Notes: generated by a model not told the origin, from the letters alone. Positions 24,895 through 34,176 are shown, numbered from the stretch's first letter. The stretch: 64,000 bases of DNA from Streptomyces cinnamoneus (GCF_002939475.1 NZ_PKFQ01000001.1:620001-684000); one strand, 5' to 3'. Numbers and translations are program-made.

Positions 24895-26408
24895 CCGGCA
24901 CCGCCGGCGGCCAGGGCCATGACGGGGACGGGCTGCGGCACGGTGACGGACAGGGGTACGGGCTGCCGCCGCCGGGCGAGGTCGTGGTAGATGTCGCGGA
25001 AGGCGCTGATGGTCTGACGGAGGGTGAACTGCTCCACGACGCGCAGCCGGGCCGATTCGCCCATGGTGGCCCTCAGCCCCGGGTCCCTCAGCAGCCGCAG
25101 CGCGGCCCGGGCCATGCTCTGCGGGTCGCGGGGCGGCACGACCAGCCCGCTGTCGCCGACGGCCTCGCGCACCCCGCCCACGTCCGTGGAGACGGTGGCC
25201 CGCCCGCAGGACATGGCCTCGATCAGGGTGAAGGGGAACCCTTCGCTGATGCTGGAGAGCATCACCACGTTGCCGGCCGCGTAGGCGTCGCGGATGTCCT
25301 CGACGCGCCCTTCGAAGGTGACCGCGTCGGCCGCGCCCAGCTCGGCGGCGAGGGCCTCGCAGGCGGTGCGGTAGCCTTCGCCGCCGCGCGGGGTGCCGCC
25401 GAACAGGCGCAGCCGGGCGTCGGGTATCTCCTTCCGTACGAGCGCGAAGGCGCGGATGAGGGTCTCCAGGCCCTTGATGGGGTCGACCCGGCCGGCCCAG
25501 CTGAGCGTGGGGACGTCGGGTTCGGGCCCGGCGGGCGGGAACGCCGCCGGGTCGACGCCGTTGTAGACGGTGCGGATGCGCTCGGGCGGGGTGCCGCCGT
25601 GCTCCTCCCAGCGGCGGTTGTAGCGGTTGCCGGGGGTGACGAGGGCGGCCCGGCGGTAGCTCTCCAGGGCGAGCAGCCGGAAGAGGCCCAGCATCAGGGC
25701 TTTGACGGGCCAGCGGTAGGGCTCGGCGCGGAAGCTGAGGTAGCGCTCCCGGAGGTAGATGCCGTGCTCGGTGAGGAGGAAGGGGGTGCCGTGGCGGTGG
25801 TGGGCGACGAGCCCGGGCAAGGTGGCCAGGCCCCCGCTCACCGCGTGGGTGATCCCCTCGGCGGGGACCCGAGCGGCGAGCGGGCGCAGCGCGTGCTCGA
25901 GCAGGTCGGTGGCGGTCAGGGCGTCGCGCAGGGTGGGGCGTGCGGCGGCCGTGGCGAGGTGGGGCCGGTTCCAGAGACGGGCCAGCAGCCGGGCGGCCGG
26001 CTCGTCGCGCAGGGCGGCGGACAGGGTGCCGTCGGCCGCGTGGTCGGACAGGCGGTAGAGGCCGCGGGCGAAGTGCGGCTCGCGGGCCGGGTCGAGCAGG
26101 GCTTCGAGGAACTGCTCGTAGCAGGTCAGGAAGCGGCGTAGCCGCCTGCCGCGCGGGGCGCGGCCGGGCGCCGGCGGTCCCCACAGCGGCACGCTGTCCA
26201 CCTGCCGTACGTGTCCGGGGAGTTGCCAGGCGAGCTGCTCCCGGCCGGTGCCCGTGACGGCGATGACGCGGAAGTCGATGTCGGGCATGCCCTGGACGAG
26301 CTGGTCGCACCAGACGCTGACCCCGCCGTGGCTGTGCGGGTAGGTGCCCTCGGTGAGCAGGGTGACCGAGGGGGCGGCGGACACCGGTTGGGCTGACGGT
26401 CCGTGCAT
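24891..26408 (-). CDS. PelF-like GT4 glycosyltransferase
   Basis: A 505-residue glycosyltransferase with two Rossmann halves. N-terminal VTLLTEGTYPHSHGGVSVWCDQLV is the PelF-type signature (TEGTYP..GGVS.W); LLTEHGIYLRERYLS, VTPGNRYNRRWEEHGG and VYNGVDPAAFPP follow. The C-terminal donor site is TLSWAGRVDPIKGLETLIRAFALV and SSISEGFPFTLIEAMSCGRATVSTDVGGVREAVG (EGFP..LIEAMxCG). PelF uses UDP-sugars to build the Pel polymer in the cytosol. Overlaps the membrane protein gene by four bases. GT4 assignment is firm; PelF subfamily is likely. Confidence 0.87.
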   Translation of the reverse strand: MHGPSAQPVSAAPSVTLLTEGTYPHSHGGVSVWCDQLVQGMPDIDFRVIAVTGTGREQLAWQLPGHVRQVDSVPLWGPPAPGRAPRGRRLRRFLTCYEQFLEALLDPAREPHFARGLYRLSDHAADGTLSAALRDEPAARLLARLWNRPHLATAAARPTLRDALTATDLLEHALRPLAARVPAEGITHAVSGGLATLPGLVAHHRHGTPFLLTEHGIYLRERYLSFRAEPYRWPVKALMLGLFRLLALESYRRAALVTPGNRYNRRWEEHGGTPPERIRTVYNGVDPAAFPPAGPEPDVPTLSWAGRVDPIKGLETLIRAFALVRKEIPDARLRLFGGTPRGGEGYRTACEALAAELGAADAVTFEGRVEDIRDAYAAGNVVMLSSISEGFPFTLIEAMSCGRATVSTDVGGVREAVGDSGLVVPPRDPQSMARAALRLLRDPGLRATMGESARLRVVEQFTLRQTISAFRDIYHDLARRRQPVPLSVTVPQPVPVMALAAGGAG

Positions 26409-26471
26409 GAAAGTCGGTTCTCTCCAGGAGACAGTGGGACGGGGCGGTTCAGCACGGAGGTACTGCCGGTA

Positions 26472-28640
26472 TCAGCGCCGGGTGGTGTCGCTGGGCCCGT
26501 AGGGCACCCGGTGGGTCACGCCACGGGGCACGGGGAGGGCGGCGGCCGGGGCCTGCACCCGGGCGGCCTTGCCGGTGAGGACGGGGGCGGCGGGGGCGGC
26601 GGCGGGCAGGGTCAGGGCGAGCTGTGCCTGGCCGGCGCCGGGGGCGGCCCAGCCGGAGCGCGCTCCGGCGTAGGGGGATCCGAAGGCGGTGCCGGTGCCC
26701 TGTTCCACGGTTCCGTCGGGCAGGGTCAGGCCGGCCTGGACGCCGGCGGGGGTGGTGACGGTGACGGCGTTGCCGATGCGGTAGGCGGTGACCTTGCCCG
26801 CGGCGAGGGCCGAGGTCCAGGAGGCCCGCTTGGCCAGTTCCGCGCCGATGTCCCTCATCCGCAGGTTGACCAGCGGGGTGTTGTCGGCGAACAGCCCGGA
26901 GTAGTCGGCGAGGACCTTCTCCAGGACGGTGTAGCCGATCCGCTCCTCGGAGAGGTTGGACTGGTGCATGAAGTGCGGCCGCGGGTCGTTGGCCAGGGCA
27001 TGCCCCAGGGCGATGCGGGACTCGAGCGGGGCGATGTAGGAGGCGAAGCCGGTCCTGACGTCCAGCGGGGCCTTCAGGCAGGTGGTCGTCTCGGGGTACT
27101 TCTCGCAGACGCCGCTGCCGCCGTCGGCCTTCTTGGTGTAGAGCCAGTTGTATTCGTCGGTCTGCTCGGCGGCCCTGCCGACGTTGTAATAGACGTTCAT
27201 GGGGTAGCGGGGCACGGTGAGCGCGGTGCCGACCGGGCGCTGCTGCCGCTCGCGGGAGGTGTCGCTGGCGATCCAGGAGACGCCCGAGCGGCTGAGGACG
27301 GGGGCGAGTTCGGGGTTGTCGACGGTCTGCTGCGGCAGGGTCTTCAGGCCGGAGTGCTCACCGGTGACCAGCTCGTCCTTGTCGAGGGCCAGACCCTGGC
27401 GGGCGGCCCAGCGCAGGTTCTCGTCGACCTGGTAGCCGATGGTCGGGCCGCTGACCCAGCGGGTCCTGCCGAAGAGGTCGGTGGCGCACTTCCAGGGCAC
27501 GACGGTGGTGTTCTGCTCACAGCCCAGGAAGGCGTGGGTGTAGGTGTGGTTGATCCACCGGTAGGACTTCTGGTCGGCGAGGAGCTGCTGGAGGAGCGGG
27601 TCGGGCAGCCCGCCGTGCTCGGAGCGGTACTCCTCGCTGCCGACGCCGTTGTAGGCGAGGTCGAGAGTCAGGCCGTGGCTGCGGGACCACTCCTTGGCGT
27701 ACTGGGCGTCGGCGGCCGTCATGCGGATCGGCGGGCTGTCGGGGCTGGGGTTGCCGGGGCAGTCCACGTCGCCGGGGGTGCACTTGCGCTTGGTGTCCCA
27801 CCGGTCGTCGGAGGCGAAGACGTCGTCCGCGTGCACGCCGAAGTAGTTGCGGGCGGCACCGAGGTGGACCCCCTGGGTCACCCATTCCACGATGCCCCTG
27901 GCCACCAGCCGGAACTGCGTCTGGTACTGGTTGGCGACGAAGGTGACCACCAGTTCGCTGCGGCCGTCGTGGGTGTACTGGCCGATCAGCGAGCCGCGGC
28001 CGGAGCGGCCGGGCACGGGGGCGTCGACGAAGCTGGTGTACGAGGCCCCGTCCGCCTGCCGTTCGAGTGGCACGGCGACGTAGCCGTAACTCTCGTTGAC
28101 GGTGCCGTCGTTGTCCTCGAAAGGAACGTTTCTTCTCAGGTACCCGAAGGGCCCGGCGGCTCCGGCCTGGGTCACCTGGGCGGTCTGGCCGTCCAGCGGG
28201 CCCGCGTAGCCGCCGTCGGCCGGGACGTTCAGTCCGACGGCCGGACGGGCATAGGTGTACGCGTCCACCTGGCGGATGCCGAATCGTTTCTCGTATCCGG
28301 CCAGGGCTTCCGACTCCGCCGCGGAGCCGAAGGGGTTGTCGTTGGGCAGGATCACGCCCTGGAACTTGGCCCGGGGCCTGCCCTCCACGGTGTCGCTCAG
28401 GAACGCCTCGTCGATGCGGGGGCGGCCCGCGGCGTCCAGGTCGACCCTCGTGTACGGCGTGCCGTCGCCGTCCAGCTCGGCACGTATCGCCTCGACGGCG
28501 GGGCCGCCGTCGTCGACGACCAGCAGGCGCAGGTCGATCCGCGGTGCCGCGTCGGCGGCTCCGGCCTCGGCCGACGGCAGCGCCATCGCCAGGAAGACGG
28601 TCGTGGCCCACGCCGCGACCAGACGTGTTGTACGCCCCAT
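26472..28640 (-). CDS. Secreted PelA-like polysaccharide deacetylase
   Basis: A 722-residue exported protein, first gene of the exopolysaccharide operon. After a signal peptide (MGRTTRLVAAWATTVFLAMA; cleavage about residue 26) comes a Rossmann/GATase-like domain (LRLLVVDDGGPAVEAIRAEL ... VILPNDNPFG), then a deacetylase-like domain with HADDVFASDDRW (metal-binding Asp), INHTYTHAFLGC (HxxxH) and PHFMHQSNLSEERIGYTVLE, then a C-terminal beta domain. PelA has the same reductase-like plus deacetylase arrangement, but here the GH114 hydrolase is a separate gene. ATG 28640 with GGGGAGAAG upstream; the frame stays open to 28733. Confidence 0.78.
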   Translation of the reverse strand: MGRTTRLVAAWATTVFLAMALPSAEAGAADAAPRIDLRLLVVDDGGPAVEAIRAELDGDGTPYTRVDLDAAGRPRIDEAFLSDTVEGRPRAKFQGVILPNDNPFGSAAESEALAGYEKRFGIRQVDAYTYARPAVGLNVPADGGYAGPLDGQTAQVTQAGAAGPFGYLRRNVPFEDNDGTVNESYGYVAVPLERQADGASYTSFVDAPVPGRSGRGSLIGQYTHDGRSELVVTFVANQYQTQFRLVARGIVEWVTQGVHLGAARNYFGVHADDVFASDDRWDTKRKCTPGDVDCPGNPSPDSPPIRMTAADAQYAKEWSRSHGLTLDLAYNGVGSEEYRSEHGGLPDPLLQQLLADQKSYRWINHTYTHAFLGCEQNTTVVPWKCATDLFGRTRWVSGPTIGYQVDENLRWAARQGLALDKDELVTGEHSGLKTLPQQTVDNPELAPVLSRSGVSWIASDTSRERQQRPVGTALTVPRYPMNVYYNVGRAAEQTDEYNWLYTKKADGGSGVCEKYPETTTCLKAPLDVRTGFASYIAPLESRIALGHALANDPRPHFMHQSNLSEERIGYTVLEKVLADYSGLFADNTPLVNLRMRDIGAELAKRASWTSALAAGKVTAYRIGNAVTVTTPAGVQAGLTLPDGTVEQGTGTAFGSPYAGARSGWAAPGAGQAQLALTLPAAAPAAPVLTGKAARVQAPAAALPVPRGVTHRVPYGPSDTTRR

Positions 28641-29398
28641 TCGCTTCTCCCCCCAGGGACGGACGGCGACGCTCGCTCGCGCGGCCGTCCGTACAAGACA
28701 CGTGCGCGCGGCGCCGTTCACGGCGCGCGGCACCTCGAATGTTCTGCCATCGGCTCCGCCACACGGCCGGAATCCCCATTACGGCCGTTCACGCTCCTCC
28801 CCTGCCACGGAACGGACCGCCGATGTCCGGTTCCGAGCCGTGCGCCCGGAGCCGGGGACGCACGACAACCACGCGGGCTCCGGGCACGGGAGTGCCACGG
28901 CCTCGAAAGGCGTTCCCACCCCTCGACCGCTCAGCCATATAGTGCGCCATGCCCGAACGGCGCGCTGGGCCCACGGAGGAGTAGGCCGCGGCCCTTCCGG
29001 GCTCTCTGGCCGAAAGCCGCCGCCGTGCCGGGACGGCTGCCGGACGGGCCGGGCGGGACACCCGCGGGGCCACCACGTGGGTGACCTGTGTCAACTTCTG
29101 TATACGGCGCCCCACGGCTCGCTCTCCCCGGGCGGCGGCACACCCGGGCCCCGGACGCCTCCGCAGTCTTGAGATCGGCCTGATGACGGCTGTCGGATAT
29201 GCCGGTTGCGCAATGCATTCGGCCCGCGCGTCCGTCATCTTCCGCGGCCTGCGGAAGGACACGCTTCCGGTCATCCGCCGCCGGCGGGGGGCGCGCCGGG
29301 AATCACCCTTCCGGGTCCGGGGTGTCGCGTGTCAACAAGGGCGCCGCGAGGGGACTTTGTTCCCGGACGTCGTCGGGCGGGGAGCGGAGGAGATCGCG
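28641..29398. other. Divergent intergenic region, 758 bp, no gene seen
   Basis: This stretch must hold the promoter of the exopolysaccharide operon (minus strand) and that of the substrate-binding-type gene (plus strand). I see local A/T-rich spots, CCATATAGTGC (about 28935) and TCTGTATACG (about 29096), but no convincing -35/-10 pair, riboswitch or operator. Open frames here have Arg/Pro-rich, non-protein-like translations. Confidence 0.4.
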
Positions 29399-30592
29399 GT
29401 GACTTTGCGGCGGACGGACGACCTGTGCATCGGCGCCGTCGTCCCCCGGACCGGCCGGCTGGCCCGGCTGGGGGACCCCCTGGCCTTCGCGCTGGAACGG
29501 CTGGCGCCCCGGCTCGCCCGCCCCGGCCGCGGCAACCGGCGCCGCACGTTCCGGCTGGCCTGGCGCGACAGCCAGTCCGACCCTGACGGGGCCCGCCGGG
29601 CCGTCGCCGAACTGGTGCGCGACGAGGGCGCGCGGATGGTGGTCACCCTGGGCGGCACCCGGGTGCTGCCCGCCGTGGCGGACGCCTGCGAGGTCCTCGG
29701 CATCCCGTGCCTGTCCACGGGCTTTCCGTGGCAGGCGTACGTGTTCGGCCGGGGCGGCGACCCGGCGCGGCCGTTCCGCTGGACGTACCACTTCGCGTGG
29801 GGACTGGACGACATCGCGACGGTGTTCGCGGAGCTGTGGGAGCACCTCGGGCCGGGCCGGACGGTGGGCTGCCTGTGGAACACCGGCCCGCAGGGCCAGC
29901 TGCTGCGCGACCCGCGGCACGGCTTCGCTCCGGTGGCGGCCGCGCGGGGCCACACCCTGGTGGACCCGGGCGGGTACCGGGAACCGGCCACCTGCTTCGA
30001 GGGCCACGTCCACCGGTTCAAGGAGGCGGGGGTGGAGGTCGTCACCGGCGCGGCCACGGCCGGGGACATGGCGCTGTTCCACCGGCAGGCCCGCGAGGCC
30101 GGCCTGCGCCCCCGGCTGATCACCTGCTCCCGCTGGCTGACCCACCCGGGCGAGGGGGGCGTGCCGGACGGCCTGGCGGAGGCCGACGTCGCGACGCTCG
30201 TCTACTGGACGCCGCGCCACCCCTTCCGCTCCTCGCTGGACGGCACCACCACGGCCGGGCTCGCCGAGGAGTACCAGCGCACGACGGGCCGGCCCTGGCT
30301 CCAGCCCCTGGGGCTCGCGCACGCCCTGCTGGAGGTGGCCGCGCACGCGCTGGCGACCGCCGACGACCCCATGGACCGGCACGCGGTGGCCGCCGCGCTG
30401 GGCCGCACCCGGCTGGCGACGGTCGCCGGCCTGCTGGACTTCACGGCCGGCCCCACCCCCAACATCGCCCTGGTGCCGCTGATCGGCGGGCAGTGGCGCT
30501 CCGGCCGGCGCCGGGGCCACGAGCTCACCCTGGTGACCAACGCCCGGCTGCCGAAGGTCGCGCCGAACGCGGAGCTGAGCGTGGGGCCGTAG
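29399..30592 (+). CDS. Periplasmic-binding-protein-fold protein without signal peptide
   Basis: A 397-residue protein of the Leu/Ile/Val-type ABC substrate-binding family (type I fold): LCIGAVVPRTGRLARLGDPLAFALE near the N terminus, GARRAVAELVRDEGARMVVTLGGTRVLPAVAD, then a second domain FKEAGVEVVTGAATAGDMALFHRQAREAGLRP and GLAHALLEVAAHAL. With GTG 29399 (GGAGGAG upstream) there is no signal peptide or lipobox; the open frame extends to 29081, but that sequence has no export signal either. No permease or ATPase gene adjoins it, so it may be a cytoplasmic or regulatory ligand-binding protein. Confidence 0.75.
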   Translation: MTLRRTDDLCIGAVVPRTGRLARLGDPLAFALERLAPRLARPGRGNRRRTFRLAWRDSQSDPDGARRAVAELVRDEGARMVVTLGGTRVLPAVADACEVLGIPCLSTGFPWQAYVFGRGGDPARPFRWTYHFAWGLDDIATVFAELWEHLGPGRTVGCLWNTGPQGQLLRDPRHGFAPVAAARGHTLVDPGGYREPATCFEGHVHRFKEAGVEVVTGAATAGDMALFHRQAREAGLRPRLITCSRWLTHPGEGGVPDGLAEADVATLVYWTPRHPFRSSLDGTTTAGLAEEYQRTTGRPWLQPLGLAHALLEVAAHALATADDPMDRHAVAAALGRTRLATVAGLLDFTAGPTPNIALVPLIGGQWRSGRRRGHELTLVTNARLPKVAPNAELSVGP

Positions 30593-30703
30593 GCCGTGTC
30601 CGCGAAGGCCCGGACTCCCCCGGCTACCGCTGGGGGGTGCCCCGGCACCCGACGCCCCGGACCACGTCCGGCGAGCGCACGGCGCTGCTTCGCGGACACG
30701 GCC
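30592..30703. mobile_element. MITE-like element, 112 bp with 16-bp perfect terminal inverted repeats
   Basis: Perfect inverted repeats GGCCGTGTCCGCGAAG (30592-30607) and CTTCGCGGACACGGCC (30688-30703) bound a non-coding 112-bp unit with an internal dyad ACTCCCCC ... GGGGGGT. The left end begins at the last base of the TAG stop of the preceding gene. Size and structure fit a miniature inverted-repeat transposable element or a transcription-terminating palindrome unit. No transposase nearby. Confidence 0.6.
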
Positions 30704-30794
30704 CAGGATCCGGACGGGACGTACGCGTGGGCCCCGGGCGCGCTCGTACCGCCCGGACCGGGCACGGTCCGGGCGGTACGGGGGCCGGCCTTTG

Positions 30795-31994
30795 TCAGCC
30801 GCGGGGGCCCGGGCTCCCGGACGGCACCGCCGAACCGGCGGCCTGGCGGGCGGTCAGGGCCGCGGCGACGGCGAGGAGCGCGGCACCCGCCAGCGGGAGC
30901 GCCCAGGAGGAGGTCAGGGAGAGCGTGGCCCCGCCGATGCCGCCGCCGAGCGCGACGCCGAGGTAGGAGGACGCGCTGCTGACGGAGACGGCGATGGTGG
31001 GGGCGGCCGGCGCGCGGTCCATGACGCGCTGGATCTGGGCACCCGGCACGATCCAGTACAGGACGCCCCAGGCGACGGTCGCCGCCAGGAAGACCACCGT
31101 GGCCGGGCCCTCGGCGACCCGGGTGACGAGGGCGGCCAGCGCCAGGGCGGCGAACGCCGCGATGACGCCGAGCACCCCGGTCAGGTAGGCGCGGTCCGGC
31201 CCCCGCCGGTCGCTCATCCGGCCGCCCAGCGCCGTGCCGGCCGCGGCGGCGACACCCCAGGCGAACAGCACCGCGCTGACGCCCGCCGCGCTGAGCCCCG
31301 TCACGTCGCGGGCGAACACGGCGAGGTAGGTGTAGACGGTGAAGCTGCCGGCCACCGCGCAGGTGTTGGCCAGCACGACGAGCAGTACGGCCGGCTCGGC
31401 GGCGACCCTCAGCCGCGCCCCCATCGTGATCGGGGGCGGCGACGGCGTGGCGGGCAGCGTGGCGGCCAGTCCGGCGATGCCCACGCCGGCGAGCCCGGCG
31501 ATCACCCCCAGCGTGGCGCGCCAGCTGCCCAGGGCGCCGACCAGGGTGCCGATCGGCACCCCGAGCGCCGTGGCCAGCGACAGGCCGCCCACGACCAGGG
31601 ACACCGCGCGGCCGCGGTGGCGCTCGTCGGTCATGGCCGTGGCCGCGGCCACCGCGGTGTTCATGTACACCGCGGCGGCCGCACCCGCCAGGACCCGGGC
31701 CGCGAGCAGCGTCGGATAGTCGGGGGCGAGGGCGCCCAGCAGGTTGGCCAGCAGGAAGAGGCCGAGTGAGCCGTAGAGCATGACGCGCCGGCTGACGTTC
31801 GCGGTCAACGTCATCAGCACCGGGGCGCTGACGGCGTAGCTGAGGGCGAAGACGGTGACCAGCTGGCCCGCCACCGAGACGGAGACGTGGAAGTCGTCCG
31901 CGATCGACTGGAGGATGCCGGTCGTGACGTACCCGTCCGTGCCGACGGCGAAGGCGCCGAGGGCGAGGACCAGGACCGCCGACCGGTGCGACAT
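30795..31994 (-). CDS. MFS drug/metabolite exporter (DHA1 type)
   Basis: A 399-residue, 12-helix transporter: ALGAFAVGTDGYVTTGILQSIADDFHVSVSVAGQLVTVFALSYA (helix 1-2), PVLMTLTANVSRRVMLYGSLGLFLLANLLGALAP, and RVLAGAAAAVYMNTAVAAATAMTDERHRGRAVSLVVGG, the chloramphenicol-resistance-like (CmlR/AraJ) pattern. Last gene of the minus-strand half of the N-N cluster, 29 bp after the methyltransferase gene. Probably exports the product or gives self-protection. ATG 31994. Confidence 0.9.
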   Translation of the reverse strand: MSHRSAVLVLALGAFAVGTDGYVTTGILQSIADDFHVSVSVAGQLVTVFALSYAVSAPVLMTLTANVSRRVMLYGSLGLFLLANLLGALAPDYPTLLAARVLAGAAAAVYMNTAVAAATAMTDERHRGRAVSLVVGGLSLATALGVPIGTLVGALGSWRATLGVIAGLAGVGIAGLAATLPATPSPPPITMGARLRVAAEPAVLLVVLANTCAVAGSFTVYTYLAVFARDVTGLSAAGVSAVLFAWGVAAAAGTALGGRMSDRRGPDRAYLTGVLGVIAAFAALALAALVTRVAEGPATVVFLAATVAWGVLYWIVPGAQIQRVMDRAPAAPTIAVSVSSASSYLGVALGGGIGGATLSLTSSWALPLAGAALLAVAAALTARQAAGSAVPSGSPGPRG

Positions 31995-32023
31995 GCCGGC
32001 CCGTCCCTCATCGTGCTGCCGAC

Positions 32024-33424
32024 TCACCGAGCGGTGCCGCCTTCCACGAGGCCCTCGTCGGCCAGGCAGCCCGCCATCAGCTCGGTGGTGACGAGCAGGG
32101 CGCGCGAGCGGAGCGGGTCGGCCCCGAAGCGGTCCGCGAAGACCTCGGCGGCCAGGTCGCGGCCGGTGGCGCCGGCCGGGCCCGCGCCGCGCAGGGCGGC
32201 CAGCAGGGCCGGGAGCCGCTGCTCGGTCACCGCCACGTCGTCGGCGGTCCCCAGTTCCCAGAAGCCGTCGGGCAGGTCCAGCGCCCGGCCCCGGTACAGC
32301 CGCACGGCGGCGGGCGCCGCGTCGTCCGGGGCGCCGCCCACGGCGGTGAGCGTGTCGTCGAGCGTGAGGGGTGCGGAGAGGTCGGTGAAGGTGACCTCGC
32401 CCGTGCCGCCGGAGCGGCTGATCATCCCGCAGGCGAAGTAGTGCGGCTGCTCGAAGCGGCGCATGTGGTCGTCGACGATGTCCAGCACCTGCGCCGACGT
32501 CAGCTCGGGGTTGTGCCGCCGCGCGTGCAGGGCAGTCAGGGCCGCCCGCACCTCCGGGACCGTACGGCCGTCGGCGACGACGGTGACGTCGTGGCCGGCT
32601 TCCTTGGCGAAGGCCTCGATGTCCGGCAGCAGCAGGGGCCCCGAGGCGTCGCCGAGGCTCTGGAACCGGGTGATCAGCAGCCCGTCCCGGGGGTCGAGCA
32701 GACCGGCCGCGCGGCGCAGCAGCCGGCGGTTGAGGTCCAGGCCGTCGGGCCCTCCGTCGCCGGCCGCGGAGTACCGCAGGGCGGGCGGCACAGGCGCGTA
32801 GGGGAGGTTGGCGACGACGCAGTTGAAGGGGGCGTCGGGGGTGTGATCGCGGAAGAAGTCGCCGTGCCAGGTGTGGACACGGTCGTCGAGGCCGTTGAGG
32901 GCGGCCGTCAGGGCGGTGGCGTCCAGGCAGTCCTGCTGGAGGTCGGCGCCGGTCACCTCGGCGCACCCCAGGGCGAGGGCGCAGGTGGTGATGCCGGAGC
33001 CGCAGCCCACGTCCAGGGCGCGTCCGGTGGGGCGGGCCCGCAGGATCGTGTCGACGAACCGCAGCGAGTCCTCGCCGACGTAGACGTTGCCGGTGCCCGG
33101 CTCGCCGCCCTCGGCCGGCCGGTCGCGGGCGGCGAGCAGGCCGCGGAAGGCGGTGACCTCCCAGCGGCCCGGGCCGCCCGCGTCGTCGGCCAGGCCGAGC
33201 GCGGTGAGCCGTTCGGCGAGGGCGGGCGCGAGGCGGCGGTCCGGTCGCCGACCGAGGTGGAGCAGGTTCCACAGGGCGGAGCCGGTGTCGTCGCCGGGGG
33301 CGGCGGCCGCGGGGGGCCAGGGCTCCCACGGCAGTGCGGAGCGGCGGCGGGCGTGCTCCACCCGCTCGGCGAAGGCGCTCCGCCGCAGCAGGCCGGTGAG
33401 GGGGCCGGGGTCGGGTGCGGTCAT
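32024..33424 (-). CDS. SAM-dependent methyltransferase with NPPY-type motif
   Basis: A 466-residue protein. Motif I is GRALDVGCGSGITTCALALG (residues about 138-157), followed by EVTGADLQQDCLDATALTAALNGL and CVVANLPYAPVPPAL, a variant of the NPPY motif of N- or O-methyltransferases of the HemK/RlmG type. An N-terminal 130-residue helical region and a C-terminal 150-residue extension flank the core. It may methylate a nitrogen in the cluster's product. Its ATG overlaps the hydrolase stop (ATGA). Confidence 0.8.
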   Translation of the reverse strand: MTAPDPGPLTGLLRRSAFAERVEHARRRSALPWEPWPPAAAAPGDDTGSALWNLLHLGRRPDRRLAPALAERLTALGLADDAGGPGRWEVTAFRGLLAARDRPAEGGEPGTGNVYVGEDSLRFVDTILRARPTGRALDVGCGSGITTCALALGCAEVTGADLQQDCLDATALTAALNGLDDRVHTWHGDFFRDHTPDAPFNCVVANLPYAPVPPALRYSAAGDGGPDGLDLNRRLLRRAAGLLDPRDGLLITRFQSLGDASGPLLLPDIEAFAKEAGHDVTVVADGRTVPEVRAALTALHARRHNPELTSAQVLDIVDDHMRRFEQPHYFACGMISRSGGTGEVTFTDLSAPLTLDDTLTAVGGAPDDAAPAAVRLYRGRALDLPDGFWELGTADDVAVTEQRLPALLAALRGAGPAGATGRDLAAEVFADRFGADPLRSRALLVTTELMAGCLADEGLVEGGTAR

Positions 33425-34176
33425 GCGGCGGTGACACCGCCCTGCTCGCGGGCGGCCCGGTGGGCGGCGGCGGCCGCCACGAACGCCTCGAACACCGGTC
33501 GGGAGGGGCCCACTTCGGGGTGTCCCTGGATGCCGAGGGCGAAGCGGTGGCCGGTCAGGCTGATCGTCTCGACGACGTCGTCGGCGCTCCAGCCGGTGGC
33601 GACGACGCCGGTGCCGAGGGTGTCGACGGCCTGGTGGTGGAAGCAGGGCAGGTCGCTCTCGGCGCCGAGGAGCGAGCCCGGCAGGGCGTCGGTGCGCAGG
33701 GTGATCCGACTGGAGGCGAACACCGGTTCGGCGGGCATGTGGTCGTCGTTGCCGACCAGGTCGGGCAGGTGGGGCAGGAGGGTGCCGCCGCGCAGCACGT
33801 TCATCAGCTGCATGCCGCGGCACACCCCGAGGACCGCCCGGTCGCCCTCCAGGGCCAGGCGCAGCAGGGCGCTCTCCCAGGTGTCGCGCTCGGGGGCCAG
33901 CGTGCCGGTGTGCGGGCCGGGTTCGGCCCGGTAGAGGGCGGGGTCGATGTCGGCGCCGCCGACCAGCAGCAGTCCGTCGAGGCCGGCCATGACGGAGGCG
34001 GCCTCGGGCTCGGCGCCGGAGGGCGGTAACAGGACGGGGACGCCGCCGGCCGCGGTGACCGCGGCGACGAAGTCGGTCGGGACGAGGGAGGCGTGCCGGT
34101 GCCACCCGCGCCAGGAGGCGTCCTCCTGGTAGGTGGTGATGCCCACCGTCGGCTTGTCGATGGTCTTCCCCTTCAC
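33421..34176 (-). CDS. Class I glutamine-amidotransferase-like gamma-glutamyl hydrolase (PuuD type)
   Basis: A 251-residue peptidase C26 family member: KPTVGITTYQEDASW, LDGLLLVGGADIDPALY, ERDTWESALLRLALEGDRAVLGVCRGMQLMNVLRGG (nucleophile Cys in GVCRGMQ) and HRFALGIQGHPEVGPS (catalytic His-Glu). PuuD-type enzymes hydrolyse gamma-glutamyl amides, releasing glutamate. In a cluster with a glutamine-synthetase-like ligase this suggests removal of a gamma-glutamyl carrier from a hydrazide or amine intermediate; that role is inferred. Overlaps both neighbours by four bases. Confidence 0.87.
   Translation of the reverse strand: MKGKTIDKPTVGITTYQEDASWRGWHRHASLVPTDFVAAVTAAGGVPVLLPPSGAEPEAASVMAGLDGLLLVGGADIDPALYRAEPGPHTGTLAPERDTWESALLRLALEGDRAVLGVCRGMQLMNVLRGGTLLPHLPDLVGNDDHMPAEPVFASSRITLRTDALPGSLLGAESDLPCFHHQAVDTLGTGVVATGWSADDVVETISLTGHRFALGIQGHPEVGPSRPVFEAFVAAAAAHRAAREQGGVTAA

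Noticed and set aside
19010..28640. MatA/MatB-type or CslA/GlxA-type polysaccharide locus
   Set aside because: No family 2 cellulose-synthase-like glycosyltransferase or galactose-oxidase-like gene is present; the glycosyltransferase is GT4/PelF type.
29081..29398. N-terminal extension of the substrate-binding-type protein
   Set aside because: Translation is Arg/Pro-rich without an export signal, and GTG 29399 has a strong ribosome site.
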